Below are positions 1 to 9,375 of a DNA stretch of 64,000 bases, piece by piece. The stretch covers positions 1-64,000 of the forward strand of contig JANQRB010000016.1 of the NCBI GenBank assembly GCA_028284775.1. Reading direction: 5' to 3'. Numbering within the stretch: position 1 is the stretch's first letter; the number at the start of each line of letters is the position of its first letter. The DNA comes from Candidatus Kapaibacterium sp. GTDB lineage: Bacteria > Bacteroidota > Ignavibacteria > Kapaibacteriales > UBA7675. A program made the translations under genes and the position numbers. Below the pieces are notes generated by a model. The model was given only the letters and a program-made list of their open reading frames with translations, was not told the DNA's origin and did not search any database.

Positions 1-3000
1 ATTGTAGAACATTTGCATCAGGTCGTAGGTGCTGTGATCATTAATCCGCCAGAGCGTCATCAGAATGGCGGGAACGCCGGCATAGGAAAAAGCGCGCGAC
101 AACCCCATCAGCCCTTCGCCCGGCAAATGAGCGCCGATGCCGGTATTGCAGGCGCTGAGAACCACCAGATCAGCGTCGAGCTTGAGATTGTAGATCTCAT
201 AGGCGTAAAGATTGCCGTCGTTGTTTTTGTCCTGCGCATCGCTGAAGACAAGATGCGATGCCAGGGGAAAGGTATTGTCAACCTGGCCATGGGAGGCGAT
301 ATGAATGACGCTGCTGCCGCTGCCGACGTCCTTGAATCGCGATTCCGTCGCTGCCTTCCCGCTATAGGCACTGCCCCCCAGCAGACCGGCAATGGCCTCA
401 ACTTCCCGTCGCGCCCAGGGCAGCGAAGCGTAATGCGAACGCAGCGTATCGCCATTTGTGCTGCGATATGCCAGTACGGTGTCGCTGCCGAAATCCGGCG
501 CAAAGCCGACGAAGGGAGTTTCAGTCCTGCGGGAAGTTCGGAGCTTCCGTTCATTGTCGCGAAACAATGTCGCCGAATAAGCATAGGAAATACTGCAATC
601 ATGAAGCAAATAGTCAAGCGATTGAAAGGTCGCACCGGAGTCGACCGCCGCATTCCTGACGAAGATTTCAAAGGGGAGGTACGCTAACTCGTTGTCGGGT
701 ACCACGATAAGCTGTTCCGGCTTTGCGCCGCCTAAGGCGGCAAGCGGTCGGTCGACAATGTTGCGCCACATCCAGTATGCGGAGTGTGCAAAACGCTGAA
801 CCGTCTCCGCATCGCCTGCGTCGGCATCGCCCTGCAACTCCGCCCGCAGTATTGCAGCATGCAAGCGCATACTATCGGCTGCCGGCACCCTGACGATCGC
901 CATGCTGTCGCGATTCAGGGCCGCCACATAAAGGACATTTTCGCCACAAAAATAGGAGAGAAGCGTTTGCTGCGGTTGCAGTACTTCCTGCAAATCATCC
1001 ACGCCGGCAACACGGTGTCGATGTTTCAACTCAAAGTATGCCGGATAATCGCGTTCAAGTCGCGCTAACAATTCGTCACGTTCGCGCTGCAGCCAGAATA
1101 CGGTGTCGCGCGTAGCGGCGGTCTGTTCCGATGAAGGCTCGCCCGCCGCCGCATTCCGCTCCGATTCAACCAGCGTATGTTGTAGGGCCGCCAGTCGTTC
1201 CCGCAGACCGGCTTCGTGGGCGACCAAACTGTCGGGGATATCAGCAAAGGCTTTGGCGTCGGCATCGCGCAGGGCTTCGAGATGGAGCACGGACTTACTG
1301 GTCTCGATCGCAGCGAAGATCCGGCGCTGAATTGCCGGATCGGCCTTGTGCTGATGGAGGGTCCACGCGGCGGCAATCAATTCTTCATGGAGCTCCACTA
1401 CATTCCGACGTAAAAAAAACTCTTTGGCCTCGTCGCTGTTGAATGTCAGGTGCAGCCGAGCAAAGAGGTCCGCCACACTGCGGTAAGAGTGGTAGGCCAA
1501 TTCCGCATCCTGCACTCGATTGCTTGTACGGGCGATTGCCGAGGCGGTGCGCGCTTTTGCAATCAGCAGAGGCAGAATCGATGTGAAGTCGATCCAGGAG
1601 TCGCCCTTGGGACAATCGCGCAGGTCAGTGGCGCTGCAGGTGGAATCGTAGGTGTGCAGTGTCTGCTGGTAGAGCTCCAGCGCCCGCCGCCGATTTCCGG
1701 CATCGCGATGCAAATCGGCCAGACAACGGTAACTGCTGGCGACCAGGCCGTGATAGCGACCGAACAACTTCTTGTTTATTTCCAGTGATTTTTCGACCCG
1801 TTGCAGCGCCTGACTGCGCAAACCCTGACGCGACAACGAAGCGCTGCCCTTGCTCAAGAGGCTGCCGACTTTTGAATGTTGACTATGGTAAAACTCTTCG
1901 AAAATGGTCATTGCCTTGCGAAAAAAATGCATTGCCGAATCGTGGTCGGCGCGGCGCTGGTACAGCATCCCGATATTGAAAAAAGCATTACCGACCGAGA
2001 TTGATTCCGGGCCTTCGTGCTCCGTAAAAATTTTGAGTGCAGTCTGAAAATACTCCTGGGCTTCGTCGAGCCGCTGCATCTGGCTATAGTTAATACCCAG
2101 CCCAAGAGTGATACTGCCTTTCAGCAAGTGCTGAGGACTTTCGCTGGCCTCCAAGACTCGCATGCCTCGCTCAAACTGCTGCATCGAAGCAGGGAAGTCG
2201 CCGCTGATACGGTACAGGCGGCCAAAGGTGCTGTGAAAGAAGGCCGCCAGCACGTGATCTTCGCCTAGCCTGTCAATCGCAATCTTGAATCCCTTGTCCA
2301 GGTAGTATTTCGCTGAATCCAGTTCGTCCTGTACAAGAAAAACGGCCGCCAGGTCGCGATAGCAACCGGCCGTATAGTGGTGATTCTCGCCGACATTTTC
2401 CTTGACGATCGCCAGACTCTTGCGCGCGAATCGTTCGGCTTTCGTCAATTCGTCCAGGTCGCGATATTGACGGCTCAGGGAAATATAACTGTATGCCATT
2501 GCCAGATCTTTCTTGGCGGTGTCGCTGCGCGTTTTGAGCGCCTTGCGGAAAAAGTCCAGCGCCGCTTCTTCCTGGCCATGGATCGTACCGAGAATCTGTC
2601 CCATGTTCTGATAGCTCTTCTGCAGCCGCGGATCATCGGCCCCGTAGAGTTCGGTCAGAATATCGATTGACTTTTCGAAGTGGCCGATGGCCGTCGTGTA
2701 TTCACTGGCATAGAAATAGTAAAAACCAAGACTCGAATTGATGTAGGCTACTTCCTTGCTCTCGGGGCCATGAAGGTCAAGGGCCAGCTTCAGACATTTT
2801 TCGAGCGTGTCCTTGGCTTCGTAGAGTCTCATCAGGCTCGTCAATTGGCCGGCGCAGCCTTGTAGACTTTTCACATACCCCGCCATGTCGCCTGATTCAG
2901 CAAAGAGCTGACCGGCGCGATTGAACAGTGTCAGGGCGCTATCGAGCTCATCGGCATGCGCTGCTTGTTTGGCAGACAAATAGAGTTGTTCGGCCCGGCT

Positions 3001-3159
3001 GATGTCTCCGGTTTCATCGGGGTTGACAGTCGGCGGGTATCCGTCGGCGCTGTTACTGCCGCCAAGCAGACAGCAAAGGACTACAACACTCGCTGCGAAT
3101 AGACCGATCTTGCGAGCGCCCAGGCGTCGGGGACCCTGGTCTGAAGTGTAGAATTGCAT
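1..3159 (-). CDS. TPR-repeat protein with C-terminal CHAT (caspase-like) domain, truncated by window edge
   Basis: The frame is open from an ATG at 3159 down to base 1, so at least 1,053 codons are present and the C-terminus lies outside the window. The first 40 residues include a hydrophobic stretch after a basic start (LFAASVVVLCCLLGG), suggesting export or membrane anchoring. The middle is alpha-helical with TPR-like repeats, rich in A/L/Y/F at TPR spacing. The last part is a CHAT domain: the histidine motif VIHIASHGQ is encoded around 280-310, the cysteine motif LVVLSACNTG around 145-175, and the following block GEGLMGLSRAFSYAG is diagnostic. CHAT domains are caspase/gingipain-like cysteine peptidases, and TPR-CHAT proteins (separase-like) are often triggered by a partner. 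No obvious partner gene is adjacent; the neighbour is a divergent outer-membrane gene. Substrate unknown. Family assignment is firm, activity is inferred. Confidence 0.9.
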   Translation of the reverse strand, partial: MQFYTSDQGPRRLGARKIGLFAASVVVLCCLLGGSNSADGYPPTVNPDETGDISRAEQLYLSAKQAAHADELDSALTLFNRAGQLFAESGDMAGYVKSLQGCAGQLTSLMRLYEAKDTLEKCLKLALDLHGPESKEVAYINSSLGFYYFYASEYTTAIGHFEKSIDILTELYGADDPRLQKSYQNMGQILGTIHGQEEAALDFFRKALKTRSDTAKKDLAMAYSYISLSRQYRDLDELTKAERFARKSLAIVKENVGENHHYTAGCYRDLAAVFLVQDELDSAKYYLDKGFKIAIDRLGEDHVLAAFFHSTFGRLYRISGDFPASMQQFERGMRVLEASESPQHLLKGSITLGLGINYSQMQRLDEAQEYFQTALKIFTEHEGPESISVGNAFFNIGMLYQRRADHDSAMHFFRKAMTIFEEFYHSQHSKVGSLLSKGSASLSRQGLRSQALQRVEKSLEINKKLFGRYHGLVASSYRCLADLHRDAGNRRRALELYQQTLHTYDSTCSATDLRDCPKGDSWIDFTSILPLLIAKARTASAIARTSNRVQDAELAYHSYRSVADLFARLHLTFNSDEAKEFFLRRNVVELHEELIAAAWTLHQHKADPAIQRRIFAAIETSKSVLHLEALRDADAKAFADIPDSLVAHEAGLRERLAALQHTLVESERNAAAGEPSSEQTAATRDTVFWLQRERDELLARLERDYPAYFELKHRHRVAGVDDLQEVLQPQQTLLSYFCGENVLYVAALNRDSMAIVRVPAADSMRLHAAILRAELQGDADAGDAETVQRFAHSAYWMWRNIVDRPLAALGGAKPEQLIVVPDNELAYLPFEIFVRNAAVDSGATFQSLDYLLHDCSISYAYSATLFRDNERKLRTSRRTETPFVGFAPDFGSDTVLAYRSTNGDTLRSHYASLPWARREVEAIAGLLGGSAYSGKAATESRFKDVGSGSSVIHIASHGQVDNTFPLASHLVFSDAQDKNNDGNLYAYEIYNLKLDADLVVLSACNTGIGAHLPGEGLMGLSRAFSYAGVPAILMTLWRINDHSTYDLMQMFYN

Positions 3160-3590
3160 ATGCTAACGTTAGTTGCTGAGGCGCTGCCTCAAAAATCCGG
3201 CTGCATGATCATTGAGCTATGAACGAGTGGGGCGGACAATTTCGGCAAAGCAGACAGGATAATCAAGGATAATCACTGCAACAGCGCACGGCGTACAGGC
3301 TCACAATGCCCTGGCATCGCCATCTTCCGGAGCGGCAGAGTTTTAGCGAATCGGCACACCAAGCAACAACAGCGACCGATCGGCAGATGAACACCATCAG
3401 CGATGGCAGCATAGACGAAACGATTTTTGTACCACACAGAGACCGGGAACTGATTCTGGCGCCGCTTCGGAGTTTTCGCTGTTATGCGCAGGCCGTACTA
3501 TTCAGACAGTCAGCGACAATCAGTTCTCGAAGGGCTTCGATGCGCAGCTGCGTGCGGCGGCATCGAGAAAAACACGTACCTTAGGATGCA
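3160..3590. other. Divergent intergenic region between CHAT gene and BamA-like gene
   Basis: No convincing gene is present in these 431 bases. The region must hold the promoters of both divergent genes. A perfect tandem 10-base repeat is listed separately. A TTAGGA Shine-Dalgarno-like sequence sits just before the ATG at 3591. Confidence 0.6.
3256..3275. repeat. Tandem 10-bp direct repeat (AGGATAATCA x2)
   Basis: Two exact adjacent copies of AGGATAATCA occupy 3256-3265 and 3266-3275, in the divergent promoter region. The 10-bp period matches one helical turn. It could be a regulator site or chance; nothing else supports a function. Confidence 0.5.
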
Positions 3591-5630
3591 ATGAAACAAC
3601 GAAGTACACTCTTACGGCAATCGTGGAACTTTGTCGTGACGCTAACTGCATTGGGCGTTTGCGTTATTACGGCAATTGCCGCCGACAGTACCCGGCAAGG
3701 GCGCGCAATAGTGCCCGCGCTAAATGACAGCGTGATCGTGAAGACTTCATCGCTGCGCTATGATACCTTGATAATCGCCGCCGGCGCTTATCTGCAGGTT
3801 GGCGACAGCGTTCTGATTGTGCCGGCCGACACGGTACTTATTCTGCCGGACACCTTGCGCGTCGAAATCCTGGAGAACACCGGCGCCAACCGTGCCGCGC
3901 ATTACGACTCACTGCGATCGCTGACCGGCGGCAATTGGATTACACGTAGTTTGTTCGATTTGCTCTTCGCGCCTCCACCGAATAACGCCGATACCGGCGC
4001 CGGCCGCGTCCAGCGAAGCGAGCGAGTCTTCCTGCCTTTTGAAGGTAAATATATCCGGTATATCGAGCTGCGTAAACTGGATGCAATCGGCACATCGGTC
4101 ACCGACACCACGCGGCGAAGTTCTTCATGGCTGGCGCGCGCCGGCAACAGTCTGCACTTTACGACGCGCGATCCGGTGCTGCGCGCCAACCTCCTGATCC
4201 GGTCCGGCGACCGACTGCATCCCTATGTTCTTGCCGACAACGAGCGCATTCTGCGCGACCTGCCCTATGTCGAAGATGCGCGTATCCACGTGCGCCCAGT
4301 GCCCGAACACAGCGATTCCGTCGATGTTCTGGTCATCACGAAGGATCTCTGGTCCATTGGCGTCGACCTCAAATTCCGTGGACTCAACGGTTATATCTTT
4401 GAGCTCTTCGATTTCAATTTTCTTGGGCTGGGTCACAACCTCGACCTGGAGTTTCTCTTCGATCCCGACAAGACGCCCTCAACCGGCTTCGAGGCGGCCT
4501 ATACAATTGATAACATCGGCGGCAGCTTCATTTCGCTCGAAGGTCTCTATGCAGACAATTATGAACGCAAAGTGACCCAGATTCAGGCGTCGCGCCGCTT
4601 CTTTGCTCCCGGCGCCCGCATTGCCGGCGGCGCGCGCTACGGCCGAACCCTCACCTACGTCGATCAGGACGACACGACCGGTGCAATCATCAATGATGAA
4701 GTGGACGAACATGATATCTGGCTGGGACGCGCATTTCCACTTGAATCGGGAATAGACCCGGCGCGCAGCCGATCGAGTATCGTTCTCGCAGGACGCATGC
4801 AGCGCCGCAGCTTTCTGCACCGCCCTGAAGTGCGTCGCGACACGAATTTCCGCTTTCACAACGGCGCCCTGTTCCTGGGCGGCATTACCTTTAACAATCG
4901 CAATTATTACAAAGGTCGGCTCATCTACGGCTTCGGCCGAACGGAAGACATTCCTTACGGCCATCGCCTGGAAACCCTCTTCGGCTGGGAGAATGCGGAA
5001 TTCTTTAATCGCTTCTATCTTGGCGGCAGCTATCGTTTCGGTGATTACATCGGCCCCCTCGGCTATCTCAGCGCCTTTGTCAGCGCGGGCGGATATCTGC
5101 GCGAACGCGAATTCGAACACGGCGTGCTGAAAGGCGGAGGGTCATATTTTTCACAGCTGATCTCACTGGGTGATTACCGCCTGCGTCAATTCGTTTCCGG
5201 GGAATATTCGCGCGGCATAAACGACAGCGGTGAAGAAGAAGTCGACTTCGACGACGACAATGTGCTGCGCGGCATTGTTGAGAGCAAAGAAATTCGCGCG
5301 GACGAGCTCCTAAAAATCAATGCCGAAACGGTCCTGTTTACGCCCTGGAGTTTATACGGCTTTCACTTTGCGCTGTTTGGCTTCGCCGATCTGGGCTTTG
5401 TGGCCTTGAATGAAGAATTTGTCACGATCGACAACCTCTACTCGGGCCTTGGTTTCGGCATGCGCATCCGCAACGAGAGCCTCGTCTTTCAGACTTTCCA
5501 GTTTCGATTCGCCTTCTATTCCTCGCTGCCGCCTGGCTTTGAAAGCAAATTCATCCGCTTCTCCAGTGAAAAACTGCTTAATCTGGATGATTTCGCCGCG
5601 CGCGCTCCGCAGACGGTGGAGTTTGATTGA
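3591..5630 (+). CDS. BamA/TamA-family outer-membrane beta-barrel protein
   Basis: The 679-residue protein starts at ATG 3591 behind TTAGGA. It has a signal peptide (residues 1-31, hydrophobic core VVTLTALGVCVITAIA). Residues about 195-255 form a POTRA-like unit (RDPVLRANLLIRSGDRL, then ILRDLPYVEDARIHVRP), matching the usual two-strand/two-helix pattern ending in 'L-Y-V-x-D-A-x-I-x-V'. From about residue 270 to the end, alternating aromatic/glycine strands fit a 16-strand Omp85 barrel. It is shorter than canonical BamA and appears to have one clear POTRA domain, so it is more like the accessory Omp85 proteins common in Bacteroidota than the essential BamA. A role in outer-membrane protein insertion or secretion is family-based inference. 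The gene is monocistronic and divergent from the CHAT gene. Confidence 0.8.
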   Translation: MKQRSTLLRQSWNFVVTLTALGVCVITAIAADSTRQGRAIVPALNDSVIVKTSSLRYDTLIIAAGAYLQVGDSVLIVPADTVLILPDTLRVEILENTGANRAAHYDSLRSLTGGNWITRSLFDLLFAPPPNNADTGAGRVQRSERVFLPFEGKYIRYIELRKLDAIGTSVTDTTRRSSSWLARAGNSLHFTTRDPVLRANLLIRSGDRLHPYVLADNERILRDLPYVEDARIHVRPVPEHSDSVDVLVITKDLWSIGVDLKFRGLNGYIFELFDFNFLGLGHNLDLEFLFDPDKTPSTGFEAAYTIDNIGGSFISLEGLYADNYERKVTQIQASRRFFAPGARIAGGARYGRTLTYVDQDDTTGAIINDEVDEHDIWLGRAFPLESGIDPARSRSSIVLAGRMQRRSFLHRPEVRRDTNFRFHNGALFLGGITFNNRNYYKGRLIYGFGRTEDIPYGHRLETLFGWENAEFFNRFYLGGSYRFGDYIGPLGYLSAFVSAGGYLREREFEHGVLKGGGSYFSQLISLGDYRLRQFVSGEYSRGINDSGEEEVDFDDDNVLRGIVESKEIRADELLKINAETVLFTPWSLYGFHFALFGFADLGFVALNEEFVTIDNLYSGLGFGMRIRNESLVFQTFQFRFAFYSSLPPGFESKFIRFSSEKLLNLDDFAARAPQTVEFD

Positions 5631-6663
5631 GGGGGGTGCTAGGGGTCATTCCGGCACAATCCGATTGGTCGGGATAAAGACGTTTGTACGCAGTTGATAC
5701 CTGGTGAGGCTTCAGCTTGCCAAGAGATTTTTGCTAGCAAGATTCAGATAACACTGTCGCAGGCACGCGCGCACAGCGGAGTCCTTCGCGTTTAAACAAC
5801 GTTGGATTTCGCTAGGCTTCGTTTACAAAGTACATCACATGTATTGAAAGCCGGATCATAGGCAGGTCGTTGGAGTCGCATTAAGCAATGGTCGTTAACA
5901 TAAAGCCGATGAATAGAATAGAATAGAATTAATGTCTTAAGCCGAATGGCAGTTGATTTGTACTTCCGGCCGACAATCGTGTAAGTATTCTCCGGCAGTT
6001 GCTATCAAGTCGGATGCTATCGGATTTAGTGAGGGAATCGCAACCAGCAATCGAGTGCCGGACTCTAGCTTCAGTTTATCGCCAAATATCATACGGCTAT
6101 CGACACATTCGAGTAGATTCCTGGGATTGGGCAATAGAAAAGTGAACGACAAATTCACATTCGGCTGAATTTTGGCCGGTAGCGTTTTCACCTCAGCGAC
6201 GCCGACATCTCGCTGGCTTGTTAGTTGAGCTATCCAACACTCCGCGAAAACTTCACCGATCAGACGCTTAGGGTCAAAGTATTGGTAAATGTGAAGTACG
6301 GCTGTATTGTAACGAACGGCTCCATACCCGACAGTTCATCATCGGCGCGGACTAGCAAGACTTTGTTTTGCCCGGTCAATCCTGTTGACCGCCAAAGCGC
6401 CGGCCCGCAATCCTGCGGGACGGCGCTGTTATTTTTGCGAAATCCTGTGGTCGTCGCAATGCAGATCCGGCCAAAATAATCTTGACTTTGTGAAGACATT
6501 GTATCATCTTATTGTTTGCTTAACTGCACTCAAGCTCGAAGATATTGATGTTTCGCAAGGCTCGCAGCCCCTTGCGAAGCGATTCCAACCTGATATATCC
6601 ATTTGGGAAAACAGCCTACCGCGGTAGTTGTTGTCAATGTTTCAATATCCTGCGAGGAAGATT
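5631..6663. other. Long intergenic region with a possible relic reading frame
   Basis: About 1 kb lies between two plus-strand genes with only one weak protein-like frame (minus strand, 5937-6335). It includes a short GAATA microsatellite at about 5911-5928. The base composition is more AT-rich than the flanking genes. No RNA gene or mobile element was recognised. Confidence 0.5.
5937..6191 (-). CDS. Hypothetical small protein, weak resemblance to an EF-Tu domain-2-like fold
   Basis: This 84-codon frame could begin at GTG 6191, although the frame stays open upstream to a stop at 6336. The segment LSFTFLLPNPRNL followed by FGDKLKLESGTRLLVAI resembles the 'fl.p..l ... G..f.l.eG.r.va' pattern of small EF-Tu-like beta-barrel proteins that some genomes encode alone. 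No start with a ribosome-binding site is visible and the codon use is not like the neighbours. It may be a decayed gene or a chance frame. Confidence 0.2.
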   Translation of the reverse strand: MKTLPAKIQPNVNLSFTFLLPNPRNLLECVDSRMIFGDKLKLESGTRLLVAIPSLNPIASDLIATAGEYLHDCRPEVQINCHSA

Positions 6664-8472
6664 ATGCAACGCGAATTCAAATTCTTAGGGATTTGCCTGC
6701 TGCTTGGATTCGGCCTGAACTGCGCTGTTGCCACGGCGCAAAACCGGGTTGAATTCAGCCTTAAAAACCGCCAGGTGAACTCTGGCATCCTGACGGCTGA
6801 ATTGTGGGCGACGATTGCCGACGGCGCCAACTGGGAATTCGGCGCGATTAACGTAGCTGTTTCGTTTAACCCGGATGCGCTGTATTCGGCGAACCTGAAT
6901 CCGGCCCTCGACGCCAACCCGGAGTTGATTGCCGCGGGCTACAGCATAACTCAAACGCCTGGATCAGGCTTCGCACGCCTCAATTTCCTGAAATTTAGCC
7001 CCCCTCATCCGCAATTGAGCGGGACAATGCATCTGGCGACAGTGAAGATGGAGATTCGCGACGGCAGTCTGAAAGACGATCTCAATGTTATGTCTTCAAG
7101 CCCGAGCAGCCAGATTTTTCACAAGTTGAAACAACTCAACTTCAATACCGGCGATCTGAACGGATTCGGCCGGATCAAACCGGTACCGGTTACTATCGAC
7201 GATCTGGCCGTCATTCTCGAGCAGCCGGCCGACATCCGACTTTGCCCGGGCGGCGATGCGCTTTTCACCGTCAGGGCAACCGGAGCGACGATTGACTATC
7301 AGTGGCAGGAGTTTGATGAAGCGGGCGGAAATTTTGTCGACATCCCCGCTGCCCTTAGTGCCAGCCTGAGCTTCAATGCGGTGACGCCTGACGACGACGG
7401 ACGTCTGCTACGCTGCGTCGTGACGGCCGACGGACAAACTGCAACATCGCTGAGCGTCAGCCTTGGCATCGATGAAGCACCGACGATTAGCGAACAGCCG
7501 CTGAGCCTCACGGTCTGCGAGACTGCTGAGGCCGGTTTCAAGGTCACGGCGAGTGCCAAACCGGCGCCGGAGATTAGCTGGGAAGTGAGCGACGACGGTC
7601 TGAACTGGAAGGCGATAGCAGAAGCAAAGGGCCACGAGCTATTGCTGACGGATGTCTCCTTGCTGCGTGACGGGCAGCAGCTTCGAGCCCTCATAAGCAA
7701 CAGCTGCGGAAGCGTAACCAGTGATGCCGCTACTCTCACGGTGGAAGAACTCCCCGTCATTCAGTCGCAGTCAGCCGATGTTAATCTGTCTCCCGGCGAC
7801 GCCATCACGCTTGACGTCGACCTGGCGGGCGACGTGACATCCCTGCAGTGGCTAAAAGACGGGCTGCCGCTGAGCGACGCTACGGAAAGCAGCCTGCCGC
7901 TTAACAACATCAAACTGAGCGACGCCGGCGATTATCAATTGCGGCTGGAAGCGGCCTGTGGCAGCACGATTCACAGTGACCCGATCGCCGTGGGAGTTTT
8001 CAATATCAGTACCATCGAAGCTCAGGTCCTGCTTGACGGCTTCTGGGATGGAACGCAGCATCGCCGCACGGCCTTACTGGTAGAGCTGTATGCAGGCGCG
8101 GTGTTAAGCAGCGCCGATTTAATTGATTCGCGGCCTGCCTCCGTCAACGCGTCGGGCCTGCTGAGTGTCGATTTCCACGGACTTGCGGCGGGGGACTACT
8201 GGATCGTTCTTCGGCATAGCGGCCACCTGCCCATAGCTTCCGCGCAGCCTGTTGCAATCGAGCCGGGCGACACGATAGAATATAATTTCAGCTCGCCCGC
8301 AAATGTTAATAATGGTGTCAAAGCCCTGCGCAGCATCGTACGGAACAACAGCAGCTTTCACGTGATGATCGCCGGTGATCTCAACGGCAACAGCAGTATC
8401 GGCAGCGATGATTTTATCCCGCTCTTCGTACCGAGCTTTGGCTTAAGCAATCCCGGCGGCGTACCGGACTGA
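6664..8472 (+). CDS. Secreted protein with cohesin-like domain, Ig-like repeats and dockerin-type loop
   Basis: The ATG at 6664 is chosen because AGGAAG lies just upstream and a clean signal peptide follows (FLGICLLLGFGLNCAVATA, cleavage before Q). The 602-residue product has an N-terminal cohesin/BACON-like beta-sandwich (about residues 27-180). Three Ig-like domains follow (about 180-275, 275-370, 370-455), each with a conserved Trp in the second strand. Next is a carboxypeptidase-regulatory-like beta domain (about 455-560). The end carries a calcium-loop motif AGDLNGNSSIGSDDF fitting the dockerin consensus D-x-N-x-N-x-x-I-x-x-x-D. Only one such loop is present, whereas dockerins have two, so the C-terminus may be shortened. 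A surface or extracellular binding role is inferred. The decayed copy of its first domain lies downstream. Confidence 0.75.
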   Translation: MQREFKFLGICLLLGFGLNCAVATAQNRVEFSLKNRQVNSGILTAELWATIADGANWEFGAINVAVSFNPDALYSANLNPALDANPELIAAGYSITQTPGSGFARLNFLKFSPPHPQLSGTMHLATVKMEIRDGSLKDDLNVMSSSPSSQIFHKLKQLNFNTGDLNGFGRIKPVPVTIDDLAVILEQPADIRLCPGGDALFTVRATGATIDYQWQEFDEAGGNFVDIPAALSASLSFNAVTPDDDGRLLRCVVTADGQTATSLSVSLGIDEAPTISEQPLSLTVCETAEAGFKVTASAKPAPEISWEVSDDGLNWKAIAEAKGHELLLTDVSLLRDGQQLRALISNSCGSVTSDAATLTVEELPVIQSQSADVNLSPGDAITLDVDLAGDVTSLQWLKDGLPLSDATESSLPLNNIKLSDAGDYQLRLEAACGSTIHSDPIAVGVFNISTIEAQVLLDGFWDGTQHRRTALLVELYAGAVLSSADLIDSRPASVNASGLLSVDFHGLAAGDYWIVLRHSGHLPIASAQPVAIEPGDTIEYNFSSPANVNNGVKALRSIVRNNSSFHVMIAGDLNGNSSIGSDDFIPLFVPSFGLSNPGGVPD

Positions 8473-8557
8473 GCAAGTGGTTCGCTCCACCCGGCAACGA
8501 GGCAGCGTATGCGCTGACTCTCGAGCCTCCTTGCAATCCACCCAATCGATTTCCGCA

Positions 8558-8597
8558 CAACAGCGTCCTGATCGTGACAACGGCCAGGACGCTGTTG
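8558..8597 (+). terminator. Perfect 13-bp-stem hairpin downstream of the Ig-repeat gene
   Basis: The arms CAACAGCGTCCTG (8558-8570) and CAGGACGCTGTTG (8585-8597) are perfectly complementary around a 14-base loop. It lies 86 bases after the stop codon of the Ig-repeat gene. No T-run follows, so it may act as a weak or bidirectional terminator or an mRNA 3'-end stabiliser. Confidence 0.5.
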
Positions 8598-9168
8598 CAC
8601 TATTGCTCGCTGCAGCAAAACGTGAGTCGCCAAACCGGTGCGTCAGGATTCAATCTGCAATACTCTTTCAGACTACTCTTGGTGTTTCTGCTTCACGGCC
8701 TGATTCTTAGTAGGTCTGCAGGCTCGGCGCAGCATCGGGTTGAGCTGAGCATCAAAAGCCGCAAGGTCGAGGCTAAAAGTCTGACGACGGAGCTTTGGGC
8801 GAGAGTCACCGTCGGTGAAGAATGGGAGCTGCCAGCCGCGAACATTGCCCTCGCATACAATCCAGCGGCTCAGGCCGAAATCAATCCGGGACAGGCCTTG
8901 GCAGCCAAGCCCTGACTTCACGCTGCCGGCTACAGCCTGAGGCAACCGACCGGCCCACAATTCACGCGCATCAACCTTCTACATTTTGGCCCGCCCTATG
9001 CGCAGTTGAGCGGCAGCATTCACCTGGCGACCATAGATTGTCTATCGTAAACATCAGCTTGAATGACGAGCTCGGAATTTGGCTTCGTCGCCGGAGACAA
9101 TAATCTTTCACGCCGATCAACAGCTGCGGTTCAACACGCATATGCTCAATGGCCTCGGCACTGTGTAC
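8574..9168 (+). pseudogene. Degenerate paralog of the cohesin-like domain of the upstream secreted protein
   Basis: The frame encodes a signal-peptide-like segment (FRLLLVFLLHGLILSRSAGSA) followed by QHRVELSIKSRKVEAKSL, which aligns with QNRVEFSLKNRQVNSGIL of the gene at 6664. An in-frame TGA at 8913-8915 interrupts it. Homology resumes directly after the stop in the same frame (AAGYSLRQPTGPQFTRINLL against AAGYSITQTPGSGFARLNFL) until about 9042. It then continues in the +1 frame at 9085-9165 (IIFHADQQLRFNTHMLNGLG against QIFHKLKQLNFNTGDLNGFG). The copy therefore has one nonsense codon and at least one frameshift, and it stops at the domain border. No Ig repeats follow. The true start is unclear; ATG 8574 or GTG 8622 are possible. 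Confidence 0.85.
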
Positions 9169-9375
9169 TATTGCTATACAGCGCGAGATTCCGCCGTCTG
9201 ATGTACCGAGTTGGCCGACTTGCAAAAAATACCGAATTTTACGTCGGTCGATCTCAGAGATCCGACTCGGGATGGAAGTTCGACCTTCTTATCCGGTCGG
9301 AGGAAGGCGGGAGAGAGGCAATGCAGAGCGAAGTACGAGCCGAAACCGATCAGCATACCGAGAACAGAGGACTTA

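Noticed and set aside
13..687. 224-codon plus-strand frame
   Set aside because: It lies antisense to the CHAT domain, whose motifs are unmistakable on the minus strand; no ribosome-binding site or family features.
3306..3584. 92-codon plus-strand frame before the BamA-like gene
   Set aside because: No ribosome-binding site, Arg/Ser/His-rich composition, and it fills the space needed for divergent promoters.
5911..5928. GAATA microsatellite
   Set aside because: Only about three units in a gene-free region; too short to claim phase variation or an iteron role.
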